Assembly (NCBI GenBank): GCA_026413225.1
Contig: CM048554.1
Coordinates: 12,313,463 to 12,377,462 of the forward strand
Length of the DNA stretch: 64,000 nt
DNA from: Otis tarda
Lineage: Eukaryota; Chordata; Aves; Otidiformes; Otididae
Direction: 5' to 3'
Shown here: in pieces, positions 1-13,785 of the stretch
Position numbering within the stretch: the stretch's first letter is position 1
Layout: each line of letters starts with the position of its first letter
The notes under the pieces: generated by a model
What the model saw: only the letters and a program-made list of their open reading frames with translations
Databases searched by the model: none
Told to the model about the DNA's origin: nothing
Position numbers and translations under genes: made by a program

Positions 1-1027
1 CCACTACACAGGAATCAGATCCCTCCTGCACCCTGAAGGGTTGGTTTTACCCCTGTCAGGTCATGGTGTTAATTCCAAGACATCTCCACTCCACTCCTCT
101 TTATTTTTGCCAAAACCGAGAGGTCACAGCCTGCCAATTCCCTGAGAACCTGCACTCTCAGTCCCCCAAAATCAACTTTCTACAAAGCGAGGACGTCTTT
201 GTGTTAATAACCCTCGTGTTTTGATAGCTCAGTCAATATTTTGGTAGCTTTAGACAGTGCCCATAAATTTTGACGAGCGTGCCGATGTGATAGACCCTTC
301 TTGTTAGCTGCCGAGATCCAGCTAATGAAACGATGTGAGGCTTCATTCTTCTTTTCTGACCATCTTTTTCCACAGCTCCCTTGCAAGGGCTTTGTTTTTC
401 TGTCATCACAGCCCAATCGGCCACTGAGACGCTCTAGCGACAACCGCGATTTAATCGCTTCTCCGGCTCCGCGATAACAGCTCCGTTGGACACCCAGAGT
501 TTGGCAGCACGTGGGGTGTTTACCCCTGTACAAGGAGGACATTAAACACTCCTGAAGCGCGATTACCTCTATGGGCACCTTGCCTGGGTACAAATCCACC
601 AGCTGTGGTCTTGGGTAGGAAAAGTGAAGACAAACATAATTTCTCATAATGCAGCGTAGGCTACCCCCGTCTGTATTTATAATAAATAGCCACAAGGAAA
701 TAATTTTCCCCCTCTGAGCTGTTTGGTTTTTTTTTTTCTCCTGGCCTTCCTAGCCATGGCATTGATCCATGTCACAAAGAGGTCTTAATTTGAGTAGTTT
801 CCTACTGCACAATGTGTGCAAGATTAAGCTTTTTTTTCAAGAAATTGCTGGTACAAAAGAAATGTATTTTACAATAAGGAGAACAATTGCCATTATAAAT
901 ATCAAAGCATGATGATACCCACTTTGTAGTTATGTTCTGAAGGACTCTTTTTATTCAAATTCCCTCTTTTCAGGAGCTTCCACTTCTGAAATTTCTCGGT
1001 GTTGTTAAGTAGCCCAAAGGGGGATTT

Positions 1028-1048
1028 TGTGTGTGTGTGTGTGTGTGT
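1028..1048. repeat. (TG)n microsatellite
   Basis: An uninterrupted TG dinucleotide run of 21 bases is read directly. It is a simple repeat in intergenic DNA. Confidence 0.9.
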
Positions 1049-4000
1049 ATGGGAAGTTTGGCATAATTCACTTAGGATATTGTGGTAATGGGGTTATTCT
1101 AAGCATGAAACAAGATAATTTTCACGCCTTTTGGAAGCCATTCTCCTGTTTGCTTAATTTCAAATTGTTTTCCTTTTGATGGGTTACTCCTGTATGTTGC
1201 AGCTGATGTGACGTCACATGTTCCAGACACCAGGGCAGCGCATCTGACCGGCCAGGACTGATCCCGGCATGGGCACCAGGCTCTCATCCATCACCTGCGA
1301 TACGTGCCATCAGTGCAAGCAGGAGCCATGGATAGGGCCCCCATGGATAGGGAGCAGCCCCCAATCTCCTCGCTCGCTCTTCCCAGCAAGCCCACTCCAT
1401 CGCCTGGAGGTCTGATGGTACCCCCCAAAATACAGAGGGATATCCTGCAAATTTGGGAGGTGCTGGAAGTAATCTTTCTGGGCTTGGTCCCTCATGGGGC
1501 TGGGCAAGCTGTGATTTTAGGGAGCGTGCTCAGATCCTCATCTCCTCTCCAAAAAGAGGAGGTAAGCAGCTGGTGCCTGCTCTTACGAGGGACACATCCT
1601 CTGCTCCATCCCATTGCCCTCATGTTAGCCCCCGTTAACCATGGGTTAGATGCTTCGAGTGTATTTAGGGGCCTGGAATTGCAAATAAATGCCTAAAATC
1701 CTACTGACAGCACAGGGAGTCAGATGCTGAAATGGCTTTGATGCTTTTGGACCTTCTCATTCCACAGCAGACTTCTGCCAAGCCCCTTGCTGCATCTTTA
1801 GGGATGAAACAGCCTTGGGAGTTTGACCCATGAGCATGCACACCGTGCGCTGCTGGATTAGAGCCTGGGAGCGTAAGCCTTTGAAATGCTTTCCCTCAAT
1901 TTGCAAAGATAGCAATTAACAACGGAATTTTGCCGTATCCCAGTCCTTCTCGCCATTATCCTGGAAGTATAAGAGCAGTGTGCATGATTCTGATGATGAT
2001 GATAGTTTATAATACCTAAAAACACTGCTACTCTTGCAGCTAAACCCCGCACCCCTCGCCCCCATAATACGTATGACGCTGTTACTATGGGTGCATAAAA
2101 TGCACGTGGCAAGCGAGACTCAGCGATTTCGGGAGTCCGGACCTGGCATGCTCCAGCGTGACAGCGCTGCCCGTCGTGCCAGGCAGAGCAGGGAGGAAGG
2201 CTTGCCAATGGAGGCTTTATATCATCCCGGGGCTGCCCCTGTGCTGCAGCTGGCAGGGGACCAGCGTGGCTCCTGGCATCTTTTCTCACTGTCTCAGAGC
2301 GGCTCTGATTTATGCCTGGCTCCGGTGGCCCTCCCAGGGCTGTCCCAGCCAGGGCACTGGGCGCTCCCCTTATCTCCTGGCCATCTCCCATCATTTCCAC
2401 TGAAAGCCTGATTTTGGGCAGAGAAGCAAGGATTGCTGTGCTTATGCTTGGCGTATCTTGAGATCCCAGCTATGCAGGAGGCTGTAATCTTTGTGGCGGC
2501 CAAAATATTTGTTTGAAATGTGAATTAATCAACAATGCCGCTTTTTGGTGGTGGAACTGAGCACACAATTCCCTGACACGTGAGACGGGGGCATTCCCAG
2601 CCCCTGAAGCTTACAGAATGAAATACCACTGAAAATGTAACGCTGAACTGTGAAATGACAACCAGAAGAAAGGCTTTTGTTTTCCCTCTCCTTTTTTCTT
2701 GAGCCGAACAGTACCTAACTGTTTAACTTGCGGCCGAGGATTATTTATGTAAGGCTCTTGTGTAGGTAAAGCACCACGTCCTTGGCCCTCTGCCCGCGTA
2801 GCGCAGCGCGGGATCTCTCGTTACAAATTGCAGCTGTATAACATAACAGGAAACATGGGGCTTTAAGTTATTCCACTGGAAAGATTAATTATTTGGAAAA
2901 TAGTTATGCAGCAGCTTTGTGTATTTTTGGAGCAAAGGTGACCAGCCCCATCTTAAATTTAAAGAAATAAAGAAAGTCACAGGGAAGGAAGAAAAAGAGG
3001 CGCTTTAGGGAGTGGAAGTGTTGTGGGACAATGTTTTTTGTTTCTTTTTTTTAAATAATGTTTGAATAGTCTGCTGTCGCGGGAGAAGCAAAGCTGAGCT
3101 CCACGAAGGGCAGCCCCGGCAGGGTGAGGGTGGTGGAGGAAGGGGAGCTGCTGGATTCAGCTGGACCTTGACCCTTCCCATCCAAAATCACATCCACCTG
3201 CTTGAGAGGAAGATGCAGGAGTCCTGCTGATGGGGGAGGCTGAAGAAAAGCGAAATTGGAGGCACAGACTCAGTGCAACAGGTCATGGTTTCCTCAAAGT
3301 ATGCTGTGGACAGCCCATGGGAAGACACCAGATCCCAAGGAAACTCTTCCCTCCCGGTGAGCACTCTTGAAAAGGCAAACGCGGTGTCTGGAGGGGATCT
3401 TTTCCCATGGGGCACAGGATGTGGTGACAAGTGATACCTCCTGCTCGTGTCAGTCCGTCCAGCCTTGTCCATCTAGCTGTGAGCTTCTTTATATAGCCTA
3501 GTGCATGGGATTTTAATTTGCTCCTCTGCATGCAAGCAATCACCCCAATTAAAGGAAACCACTAAAACAGCAAACTTGCTGCTGCAGTGCGTAGGCATGG
3601 GTGATGGCCAAGTTCTCCCATCGCCTCTGTGGATGCTTCCCAGTGACTTCAGAGAGGCCTGTGGCCAAAGCAGAATGTATCACTGATTAGGATTCCTCTT
3701 AGCATCCAAATGTGCTTAAATACTGGACCTCTCCGGAGGGATGTGGTTTGGATAAAGGAGCGGTAGTTATTTTTAGGCAGCACAATGCACCTCTCAGTAA
3801 AGTTTTTCCACTCAGACACTTAACCCGCGGCCATTTCGTGCGAGCAGCTATCCCACACCTAGCTTTGCACTAACCTGGTCTCCTGGGGCTTTTACCCACG
3901 GCTGTGATAGGGAGCTGGTGGTCCCTCTCTGTATGCTCAGCTAGAGCTGCCAAAACAAAAGCCCTCAGGGAGAAACCCTCCTGCATGAGCATCTCAGTGG

Positions 4001-6941
4001 GTTTTGGGAGGAACCTCCTGAAGTCCCTGACTTCTGTCCCAGCAGTCATACCCCTGGACTCCTCTCCTGCAGGTAGGAGGAACGGGCAGGAGGTGCCCCA
4101 GGAGCAACAAGATGTGGATCCCAAACGATGTCCAGCATCCCTCCTTCCACCAGCACACAGTGGAAGCCTCTTTTTGAAGCAGCCTGTTTTTTCCAATCTG
4201 TACTGGGAAAAGGATGATTAATAATGGATTAATGATAGCAACAGGCTACATTCAAGGTGTAAATGTCTCATAACTGATGCAGGACAGTCAATTATTTTTA
4301 CTTTTTGTGCTCCAGGTCCTGGTGAAGAACAACAGGAGGGGCGTAAAGAAAGTTTCTTATAAAATCAAGAATGCCTCCTACGTAAGTAGCAAACTGAACA
4401 GAGAGAACAGTCTCTTAACTTTCCAAGTTTTTTATTTCTGCCTCATTTGCTGCTACCTCAGACTAACCAAAACTCCGTGTTTGTCTAATAAAAAACAACT
4501 ATTTTTGCAAAACTCTTCAAGCCACAGCAGTTTAGCTCTACCACAATAATTCACCACTCTACTTTAGCAAATGTTAATATATGAAAAAACCTGCTGGGTA
4601 TGAAAAAAAAAAAAAAGGAGGAAATTGTTTAATTTAATGCCTCTACGTCTCAGTGCATTTGATAGAAGACAGAAGGCATGTTTGTCATCAGCCAAAAAAT
4701 AACATTAGTGGAAGGCTACTTTCTTTGCCGCATCACACCTCATGTAGCTGTTGGCTCTCAAGCCGAGCCACATACCACCAAGCTGAGCTGAATTTTGTAC
4801 CCATAGTGCTTCCCCAAAGCAGATATCCACATCCTTCTGGTTTGGGATCTAGGGAATCCCAGCCTGCCCCATAGCCCAGCTCTTAGTGACTGTCATTTTG
4901 CATACCTGGTGTCATCACATCACTAGCCTGTCCAAGGTAGGGCCATGGTCATTCAAGGCCTCATCTAGACTCAGTGGAAAGAGAGACCCTAGAGAGGACA
5001 ATCCTAGCTAGCTATAACTCCTGTTGAGAGAAATATCTCTTGCATCTTCTGTGCCATTGACTATAGGGGCAACTCAGGATGACAAACCTCCTTCTTTAGG
5101 TTTTTCAGAGAACTGCTTGAAATTGGATAAGACAAACACAAGGCAAATATGAGATGTATGGGGAAAAGGTTGGTAAATCTTGGTGTCGTATGTAATATGA
5201 ACTTTTTACAAAGAAAGAAGAGGCCACTGTAAATAGCAGAAGGGTGGTCAGGTCTGAAGCTAGCAAAAAAGTTCAGCTGAGAAACAAGGACAGCATAGAT
5301 AAGCTGAGAAGCTTTCAAGAAACTACATATTTTGGACAAAGCAACAGACTTCTACATGCAAAAGTCACCTGAAGACAGAAGGTGCCTGGAAGAGCACGAT
5401 TTTTCTGCCAGCTCACGTACAATCTCATTGTACAGCCAAAAGCAACACTGGAGAGGTTGGTCGGCATGATGGTCTTTTGGGTTTGCCAAAGAACCAGATG
5501 TTCCTTGCCGTGGGGAAATTATCTTCTGCACCTTGGCATCTGGTTTCTGTAGCTGCCAGTAAAAGAATGGGACAGGCACGTTGTGTGAAGGGGCAGGTGG
5601 CACGTTGCAACGGCTTTTTCAAATAATTACCAAGAAGAAGTATTATGACAATTTTTGGCTGAAGCGATACAGATAAACGCTGCGAACAAGCTCTGTGAAT
5701 GCGGCTCGGGGAATCGCTGAAATTAGCATTTATCGTTTGATATTTCAGAGTGCCAGGGTAGAGGATTTCAAGAATGAAGGATTATTTGGCAATAAAATCC
5801 TATTCCTCGTGGTATGAGCGTCAATGAACAGATCCCAAAGTGAGCAGCCAGGCAGGCACGCTGAGTTATTGTGTGCCTGCTCACACCAACTTGTACTCTA
5901 AGGGGTGGACACCAAGCCCTTGCTAGCCTTCCTGCAGGGTTGGGTATTTTGGAAACTCATCTAAAAGCAAGCAAAGGGCTTGGAAAATAAGACAGAAAAG
6001 CAGCAATTCTCTTTATACTCCGTTCGAGGAATGAACAAAATGCTTTAGTAGCTTTTGCAAATCTGGCATCTCAATTTTCTGCTGGGGCCAGATTGTGGCC
6101 TTCATAAAGCTTCTGCGAGGTCCTCAAAGAGGGCATTTTCTTGGTGAAAAAAAGCAGTATGACCGCAGGAACAACTCCAGGAGCAAATCCTCTGCTCATG
6201 CGGATCTGCAGATCCCCGCAGGGCAGAAGTTCCATAAGCCTCAGTGCTCCCCATCCTGGGTCGCAGGGGCTCCAGCCAGTCCCTTCTACAATTCCCTGGT
6301 TGCTGATCCACCACTGTCTCACTTTGGCCCTTGCCGATCTCCTTTAGGCTAAAAAAGAAGGTAATGAGAAGGTCTTAAGAAAAGAAGTCTGGAGAAATCA
6401 GGAATGCTTCCTAAAATCCTGGCTTGTGTGACATCCATCTGCTCAGAGCACACATTAGCGGGTTGTTTCTTCTAAATTAAAAGCTGTGATAAACTCAGCT
6501 GCTCTCGGCTCAGTCACCATCTTTACGCTTGGGAGTTAATTTGCTGAGAAGAAAGGGACTATTCCCACCTCCTAGATAACTACTGGCCCGAGTCGACTGC
6601 ATGCTGGGACAGAACTCTGCATCCCATCAAGGGTCTTTTTGATTTCCCCAGAGGTGCCAATGGAGCAGGGTGGGGGTGTGAGCGGCACCAGGCATCCTCA
6701 GGATGCAGCATGGACCATGTGTGGTGGACCTGCTCGGCTCCTGAGCACCATCATCGCTGTAATCACGGTGGAGCCTGGCAGACATCTGAGGCACCGACAC
6801 TAGCAATTAAGTGTAATTATCGAAGGGGGGTGGGTGTTATATGGAAACACAACCCTGCAGTGAGTGCTGATGTTGAGAGGTAAACACAGAGCTGAGTGGA
6901 GAAATAAAAGTCAACTCTCTCTCTGAATTATATTTTCTTTT

Positions 6942-7047
6942 TTTCTTTCTTTTTTTTTTTTTTTACAGACCTGCTCACTGTTACAGAGCTGAACCTTAGG
7001 GTTTGGTTTGGTTTTTTTTTTTTGGTTTGTTTGTTTGTTTGTTTTTT
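6942..7047. repeat. T-rich / (TTTG)n low-complexity tract
   Basis: Long T runs with C interruptions (about 6942-6965) are followed by a T12 run and a TTTG tetranucleotide array (about 7020-7047). Reading frames crossing it on the minus strand give lysine-rich nonsense, so they are not genes. Confidence 0.8.
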
Positions 7048-7943
7048 AACAGAGAACCTGTACAGGTGGATGAGAGACACCCCACTCCCCTGCAAATGCA
7101 TAGAGGGATGAGGATCTGGCCACGTCCTCCGTGCAGAATTATCCCAGAAAATCCTACCTGCTGGGGGACTGGTGAGACATCGCCATGAGGGAGCGAGTAG
7201 TCTCATGAGCTCTTGATGTAGTGGGAAATAGGATGGAGAAAGCGAGGTGGACATCCAAAGGGTGAAGGCAGACGCTGCAAACTGAGAGGTCCTGGTGTAA
7301 TGGCTTATGTGTTTTTTTCAGATTACCTTGAACGGGGCTGAGCAGGAAAGGTAAAACAATGACCCAGATAACAGTCTTGGGCAAAACAAAGGAGAAGATG
7401 TTTATTGGGGAGTAGCTCCTGGCTGGCTCCAGCCGGACTGCAAAGAGTTTACTCTTCTCAAGGCTAAATCCAAGATCAAAAGGAAGATCTGAAATATTAG
7501 AGGACCCCAGGGCCCAGCCAGGGCATGGGGAGGACGGGGGATGGAGAGGCTACAGAGCCGTGCCTGCTGCCCTCATCTTTGAAATAAATAAAAATGTCTT
7601 TACTTGGATGGGGCTGGTTTGATGTTGATCAACCCGCTGGCCTCCAGCGTGCGTCAGACCGAAGTGGCCACTGGGCATGAAATACCAGGAAGATGTGCTG
7701 TAGCCACAAGGGAGGGCTATCCTTCTGCCTTGGGGTACCACTGGGCCACCTCACTTTGGCTTTCATGTGTTTGATAGCCTGTAACATCTCAAAAAGATGC
7801 TGACACCTTCCCACCCTAAAAAGGAGCTCCTGAAAAAAAAAAAAAGTATTGCAAGGAAAAAACAACTTTGCAAAACATTTTTCTTTGGGCTAAGGATCTT
7901 TGGGTGGTATCAGGCAAGTTTTTCTAAAGTGGCTTATAATTAT

Positions 7944-8503
7944 TGTTGTGGTTTAGTTCTAGTCGCCACGCAGTTTCTTGCTCACCCTCCCCAGTGGGAT
8001 GGGGAGGAGAATTGGGAAGAAAAGAAAACTCGTGGGTTGAGATGAAGACAGTTTACTAGAACAGCAAAGGAAAATTCCAATAATAGCAGAATATAAAGAT
8101 ACTGAAATATATTAAATGAACAATACATGATTTCTTACTACCCTGTATCCTGGTGACCCATACAGCCCGTCGTGAGCAGAGATCACAGAAATGAAACTAA
8201 GCAGCGAGCAAAGGAGTGAGAGGGAGCCATGCGCCCCCCCACCAACTCCCCCTTATATACTGAGTATGACATTTATGGCATGGAATACTCTCTTCGGCCA
8301 GTTTGGGTCAATCATTCTGTCTGTATCCCTCCCAGCTTCCTGCACCTGCACATTAGCGAGACCTCAAAAGCTGGGCAGTGTCCTTGGTCTCAGGAGCAAC
8401 AACTGGTATCATCAGTGTGTTTATCAACATTCTTCACATCCAAATCCAAAACAGGCTGGCTACTGACAGGAAAATTAACTCCATCCTTGCCAAAACCAGG
8501 ACA
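7944..8503 (-). mobile_element. Solo LTR of an avian endogenous retrovirus
   Basis: This 560-bp element begins TGTTGTGGTTTAG and ends CCAGGACA on the + strand, so it has TG...CA ends. A perfect 4-bp duplication TTAT flanks it at 7940-7943 and 8504-8507. Its minus-strand sequence resembles a common bird LTR: it starts TGTCCTGGTTTTGG, carries a TATATAAG promoter box (complement of about 8251-8258), then a CAACCCACGAG stretch and a CCCATCCCACTGG stretch near its 3' end. No gag, pol or env adjoins it, so it is a solo LTR left by recombination. The family (ERVL- or ERV1-like) is inferred from memory of avian repeats. The usual ATTAAA polyadenylation signal appears decayed to AGTAAA. Confidence 0.85.
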
Positions 8504-11500
8504 TTATAAAACAAGAAGCCATGGGTTTGTGCCAAAGTCTCCTGAAGCTACCGGGGGGATGACCTTGAATGTGGCCCAATGGGAATGGAAGGGGATAGTA
8601 CATTATATCCCCCAACTTTAAAATTACAAGTGCCTCGGGACAGCGGGGTTTTTACGTACCAAGCAGAGTACTTGGTAAAAGGCTTTGAGGTGAGAATGGC
8701 AGCCCTTTTTTTTTCTGAGCATCCCAGAAGTGTATCAAGGCCGTAGGGAACGTTAATATATTTTATTGGACAAGCCGCTAGAGCTGGAAACAGCTTGTCA
8801 GCTGTTGGGCACGTGAATGCTTCCAGAATAAAAGCAAAAATACCTTAAAAGCTTTTAAAAAGTGCCCAGAAATGCTTTGCTCCTGCCAACAACACCTTAA
8901 ATAAACCATCAAAAGTAGCCAGACAAAAAACTAGAAATATCCCCAGAAACCAAAGAATTTCTGTGAGTTTGGATCAGCTTTAGGCAAATTATAGCTGGTT
9001 TGCTTGAAAAGCAAAATTTTTCCCTACAAAGTTTTCCTAGAGAATGTACTCTATCCTCCTTTCTTTTCTATAAAATCTTGCACATTTAATTAAAAGATTG
9101 ATTGAAAACCAGCCAGACTTGACACGGATGGAACTCTGGCCTAACCAATTTTTCTTTGATTCAAAATTCTGATTTTTTTTCTAAAAATAGCGCTATAGGA
9201 AATCCCTGTGGATTGGCAGGGTATTCTTGTGGTTGCTCACAGAGCCTGAGCAACCCAAGCATTTTGAATGAACAAGACCTGATGGCAGGAGAAATATTAA
9301 TATTACGAATGAAGCCAGACTGGAGAATTCCAGCTCTGGAGCCTCATCTCACCTTGTGTTGGATGCTATTCAGTGTCCAGGACCAGACAGCTCATGAGCC
9401 TGAAGCTCTGCCAGTGGCTGGGGTAGTTCAAGATTTGGATTTCTAAGAAATTCATTTAAAAAGACAAGACAAAAATCAAGGCAAAATGGAGTATTTATAA
9501 TTCTCTGTATTTTTTTCATGCTTCTTGCTTTCCTGCTTCTCTTGTTTTATGAGTTGCAAGGAAGATTAGATGATTTTCCGTGAACCTGAACAGACAAAGA
9601 GTTATTTAATCACTTATTACCCAGGCATTTGCTACCTGCTTTGCCTATCTAGAAGGCACTAAAAAATAAAATAAAATGGTTTTGCTCAAGTAAGAGCCTG
9701 GATGTTGCTTTGACATTACATATTGATATTCAAAATTTGACATATTGGATCAAGCTGTGGAGTTTATCCCTGCATCCCCTCTCACTCCCAGCGCTTATCC
9801 ATCCGAAGAAAGGGAGAATGTTAGGAGCAAAGTCTACGGGGTGTGTTTCTTCTATTGCTATGCAAAAAGCACTTCAAGCGAGGTTACATCAAAGTGCTAC
9901 CGTAAGCACCAAGCATAATAAGCACCAAGGAAGGACTGCCACGATTCATCCATCAGGAGAGAAGCAGAGACTGCAGAGCAGCGTTTCCCTCTCTTTCGGC
10001 TCCTTATTGTGGCGAGGTTCTTGTCAAAGGCACAAAAAGCCCAGCCCCTTGCAATATCAGACATTTGTTTAAGTCATGGTGGCTGCCAGAAGATAATAGC
10101 CATCAGTGTAAAATTACAAATCATTCTGCATAATGCTCTGCTGATTACCGTGAAAGCAATGGCAGTATTTGAATTTTACTCCCTTTTTTTCTCTTTTTTT
10201 TTTGCCTGTCTTTGTTGCCATGCTTAGCAGAAGAGCTCGATGTGGCAGCCTCGCTAAAGCAGCGTTTTGTACTCAGATCTGCACGGCTGGCCCAGCATCG
10301 CTTGTGCATCGCTCTTTTACAGCTTAATAAAAAGGTTCAGTGGGTACGTTGGGGCAGGCAGTTGCCCCTACCACACAGCATCCATGCAGAAAGCTTTTGT
10401 GGGCTCCTCCTCGGGTCCCCTTTGGCAAGAGCATCATATGCTCTCCGGCAATGGGATGGAAGATGCGGTGATGGGGGAAGAGATTTTCACCTTCCTTTCA
10501 TGTCTGAAGAAGGGAAGCACAACACCTGAAGTCACTTGCCTACATTCGCAACGCAAGTGGCAAAAATGGGTTTTGCACTTAGATATCTGGAGTCACAAAG
10601 AATTACCCACCCACCTCTTGCCCAGGCATCCTTCAAGTGCCTCTAGCAGCACCAACACCATAATGCTGCCATAAACCAGAGCTCCGCCAAGATTTGCCCC
10701 ACCACCCCTTGAGTATTTTCCCTGAGTATTTCTCTGTAGTCGTGGCTACGCTTCCCGCAAAACCTGAGCTAGGTTGTTTAAGATGGGCTCAAGGTTAAAC
10801 CATGACATCAGTGTCACAGTGTTTTTGCAGTAGGAAGGTCCTGGAAATCTTGACCAGGGGGATAATGAATGAGAGGGCTGCTTGGGAAGGTACTATTTTG
10901 TGATGAGCAGTTATCCAAAGGGAATCCTCTGCTGAGGGAGGAAAAAGTTTTGTAGCCATGACAAAAGCTGGCAATTCATTCTACTTGGTGTGAAGGAAAA
11001 AAATATCTTCATCAACATTTCTCTGTGCTACAGAATGAGAGATTGCTTGTGTCAGGGACGTCGCTGTGGGGAGTCAACTGTGTTAAAAAAAATAATTAAA
11101 GGAGATGTAGGAACAAAGTATGACAAGGGTGATAATTATGAAAAAAAGGAGAAGTAGGGCAGTTGTTTTCACCTTAGCCGTCAGGAAATCCAGTCAGGAC
11201 AGCTATTCAATCAGAAACAAAACGTATTTCAAGACTTCTCCTCTGTCTCCTGTTTCCTGGACAGCCAAGGATCCTGCGATCATCCCCTCCTACAAAGCAC
11301 ACTCGTGGGGGCAAGAAGCAAAAGAGCAGCATGTCTAGGGAATTGGAGTAAAGTTTGCACATCCAGATGTGTCCAGATGTTGGCTTTTGGTCGGAAAGGG
11401 TTGGCCAAAGTGTTGCGGAGCTGGAGGTGCTGTGCTTGCCCAGTTTCACTCAGCCAGACTCTAACCCAAATTAATTATATATGTGCTCCGCTTAATAAAC

Positions 11501-13785
11501 ACGTCGGTGTCTTCTTCCTTCTGTCCTGTAACAATTTAGCTGGTAAAACTGCAATTCACATGGCCTGTCTTGAGTACCGGGCTCTGCTGCACCCAGTGCT
11601 GCTCATGCAGGGCTGCATCTGATGGGGGAGCATGGATGGGGTTTGGGATGACGCTCAGGTGCTTTCCTGATCCCCACTCCCACCACTTCTTCTCAAAGGA
11701 GTCTGAAGGGTTTTTCTGAAGAGCCTGAAGATGGGATTTTTTGGGGGGCTGTGGGAGGGGTTATGGGTCACAAAAGCATCTGGAAAACATGCCAGACCCT
11801 CCAAAGCATGGGGTCCTGCAAAAAAAAAAGAAGACATAATGCCATCAAAGGAGCTGACATGTCCCCTGCCCATGCAGGACCCTGCTCCACGTATGGCTGA
11901 ATCCACCTTTAATTCACAAGCAGGCTTTCCAAAGCCCAAGAATTCACCATAAATGAGGCTTTCTGCCTTTTAACCCACCCCTGGAAATGCTGTTTCCCCT
12001 CTTCTTGGCATCACAAAGTTTCCAGCAGTGCTATTTCACAGAACAAGGAAGAGCCGTTCATCTTCTTCTGTAAGACCCTCAGTTTTTGCTTAGGTCAAGA
12101 CGTGCTCATCTACCATTTTCTGGTGATTCACAAGCCAGAAAAAGATCCTGGCTGCTTCAGAGGAGGGATGCACGAAGCCCTCAGTCACCGTGAGTCACTT
12201 CTCCGCCAAATGCTAATTTTGCATCAGAAGCGTTTTACTTGTATTTTGAGAGGACTTCTTTTTTCTTTTTTTTCTTCTCAGTTCTGTCATTTGAGGACGC
12301 ACCCTGCCTGGGAGGTGGTGAGCACTCAAAAATGCTGTGAAACTTGTGGGTGCCAGAGCCTCTTATGTGAGATTTGGGACTAGAGCTTCCTGGGGTGTTA
12401 ATTAGTGTAGACCTTTTTATTTTGGAAGAGCAACTTAATCAAGTTCATAATCAGTACAGTGGTCTAAGCAGGATGCTAAAAAATAATCAGAAAGTTGAAG
12501 CTTCACTTAGGCTCCTGCAAGGAGGAGGATTTCTTAGGGGGTCATTGAAATCTTTTTTTTTTTCCTTCTTTCGTCTATTTGCTGCCGTTGTACTTAAACC
12601 TTCCTCCCCAGTGGCAGCAGTAAGGAAATCTGGTAGGTTTTATGGCATTTTCAGTACTTTTCCTCTCTGGCAATCTCTATACTTGATCTTTAGTGATGTC
12701 CTTTTCCCTTTCTCTTCCTTAATTTTATCAAACTAAACCGTGTGATTATTACCTGCCACAGTAATAAATACCCGTGGATGATCCTGCGTTAAGAGGCAAT
12801 AGAGCAGTTGGTACCATTGCAAGCTTCCCTTCTCCTTGTAGATAAAATTTGGTAGGTCTTGTTGGATCCACATGTACTGTCATGTTTAAATGATCAAACA
12901 TTGGCCCTCAGTGGCCAAAGCCTCAGTATTATACAGCAAAGACATGAAGCTTGCAGAGGACATCCCTCCTCAGGAATGAAGTCAGTGAGGACTCCAGAGA
13001 TTTAAGTCCCTGTTCCCCAGCAAACGTGATACAGGCTGCACCGCAAGCAACCACATGGAAGTTTCTCTTCTTTCTTCCTTTTCTATCTAATTGAAGGTTA
13101 GAGGTTCCACCTAACTGAACATTAGAGTGGAGGCCACATGTGGATGACAACCCGCAGAACCGTACTGTGAGATGTCCTTCTTTGGCAGGGTAACGTAGAG
13201 TAGCTCCACTGGGAAACAGAAACTGAGGCCAAGGTGTGAAGGGAGGAAGACAAGAAAAAGAAGAAAGAGAGGAAGCAGAAGCCAGAAAATTCCTCTTCAA
13301 CCACTCTCCCACTTACCTGCATGATCACTGTGCACTCACATGAACACTAAGTGCCGGTGAAACAGTCTGCAATAGCAAAAAAAAAGATAGTTTGTAGCCC
13401 CAGGGGCAGCAGAAAGAAAGAAGAGAGCCAAACATCATCCCTCCTCCAGGAGATGTGGGACATAACCCGGCACAGGGAAACCTGCTTTGCTTCTTGCGAG
13501 AAATATGCCCAAGCAACATCTTCAGCTCTTGGTCCCTGAGTGAGGTAATTACTTATTTACATCTGCGATTGTCTCTGCTTGATGCTGACATATCTATGTG
13601 TACTGTTGAAGCTCACTAGCGAGGGCTGGGAAAGCCCTATTGAATCATTAAGCGTCTCTCCTGAAGTGCCGGCCGCGTGCTCTCAGTCTGATAGAAACCG
13701 ATACAGCAGTTTATCTCTGTCAGAAGCATTGTGAACACTTAGTGTCTGTCTCTTAATCTCATTGTTTTCTTAAAATACCACACCA
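8504..13785. other. Intergenic DNA, no gene recognised
   Basis: AT-rich stretches predominate, with short open frames lacking any recognisable domain. A short segment at 12282-12317 has a strong pyrimidine-rich acceptor and a GTGAGC donor but encodes only 12 codons. The stretch 13540-13750 holds TAATTA-like motifs and several CpGs and could be a non-coding conserved element; alignment would be needed to say. Confidence 0.55.

Larger units (their letters stand above)
1..7943. other. Intergenic DNA, no gene recognised
   Basis: Open frames here are all under about 180 codons and match no family I know. Many run through low-complexity or intergenic-looking sequence. The segment holds a short TG microsatellite, T/TTTG-rich tracts near 6940-7047, a small inverted repeat CCCGCG/CGCGGG at 2793-2812, and a duplicated CCATGGATAGGG near 1327-1352. 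An exon-like 66-nt open segment at 4316-4381 is listed under findings. A short CpG-richer patch lies at about 420-490. I see no RNA gene. Confidence 0.6.

Noticed and set aside
204..695. 163-codon minus-strand frame
   Set aside because: No family similarity that I recognise and no supporting gene structure; kept only as part of a possible non-coding element.
1858..2400. 180-codon minus-strand frame
   Set aside because: No recognisable domain, no promoter or splice context, and composition like the surrounding intergenic DNA; the overlapping + frames are equally open.
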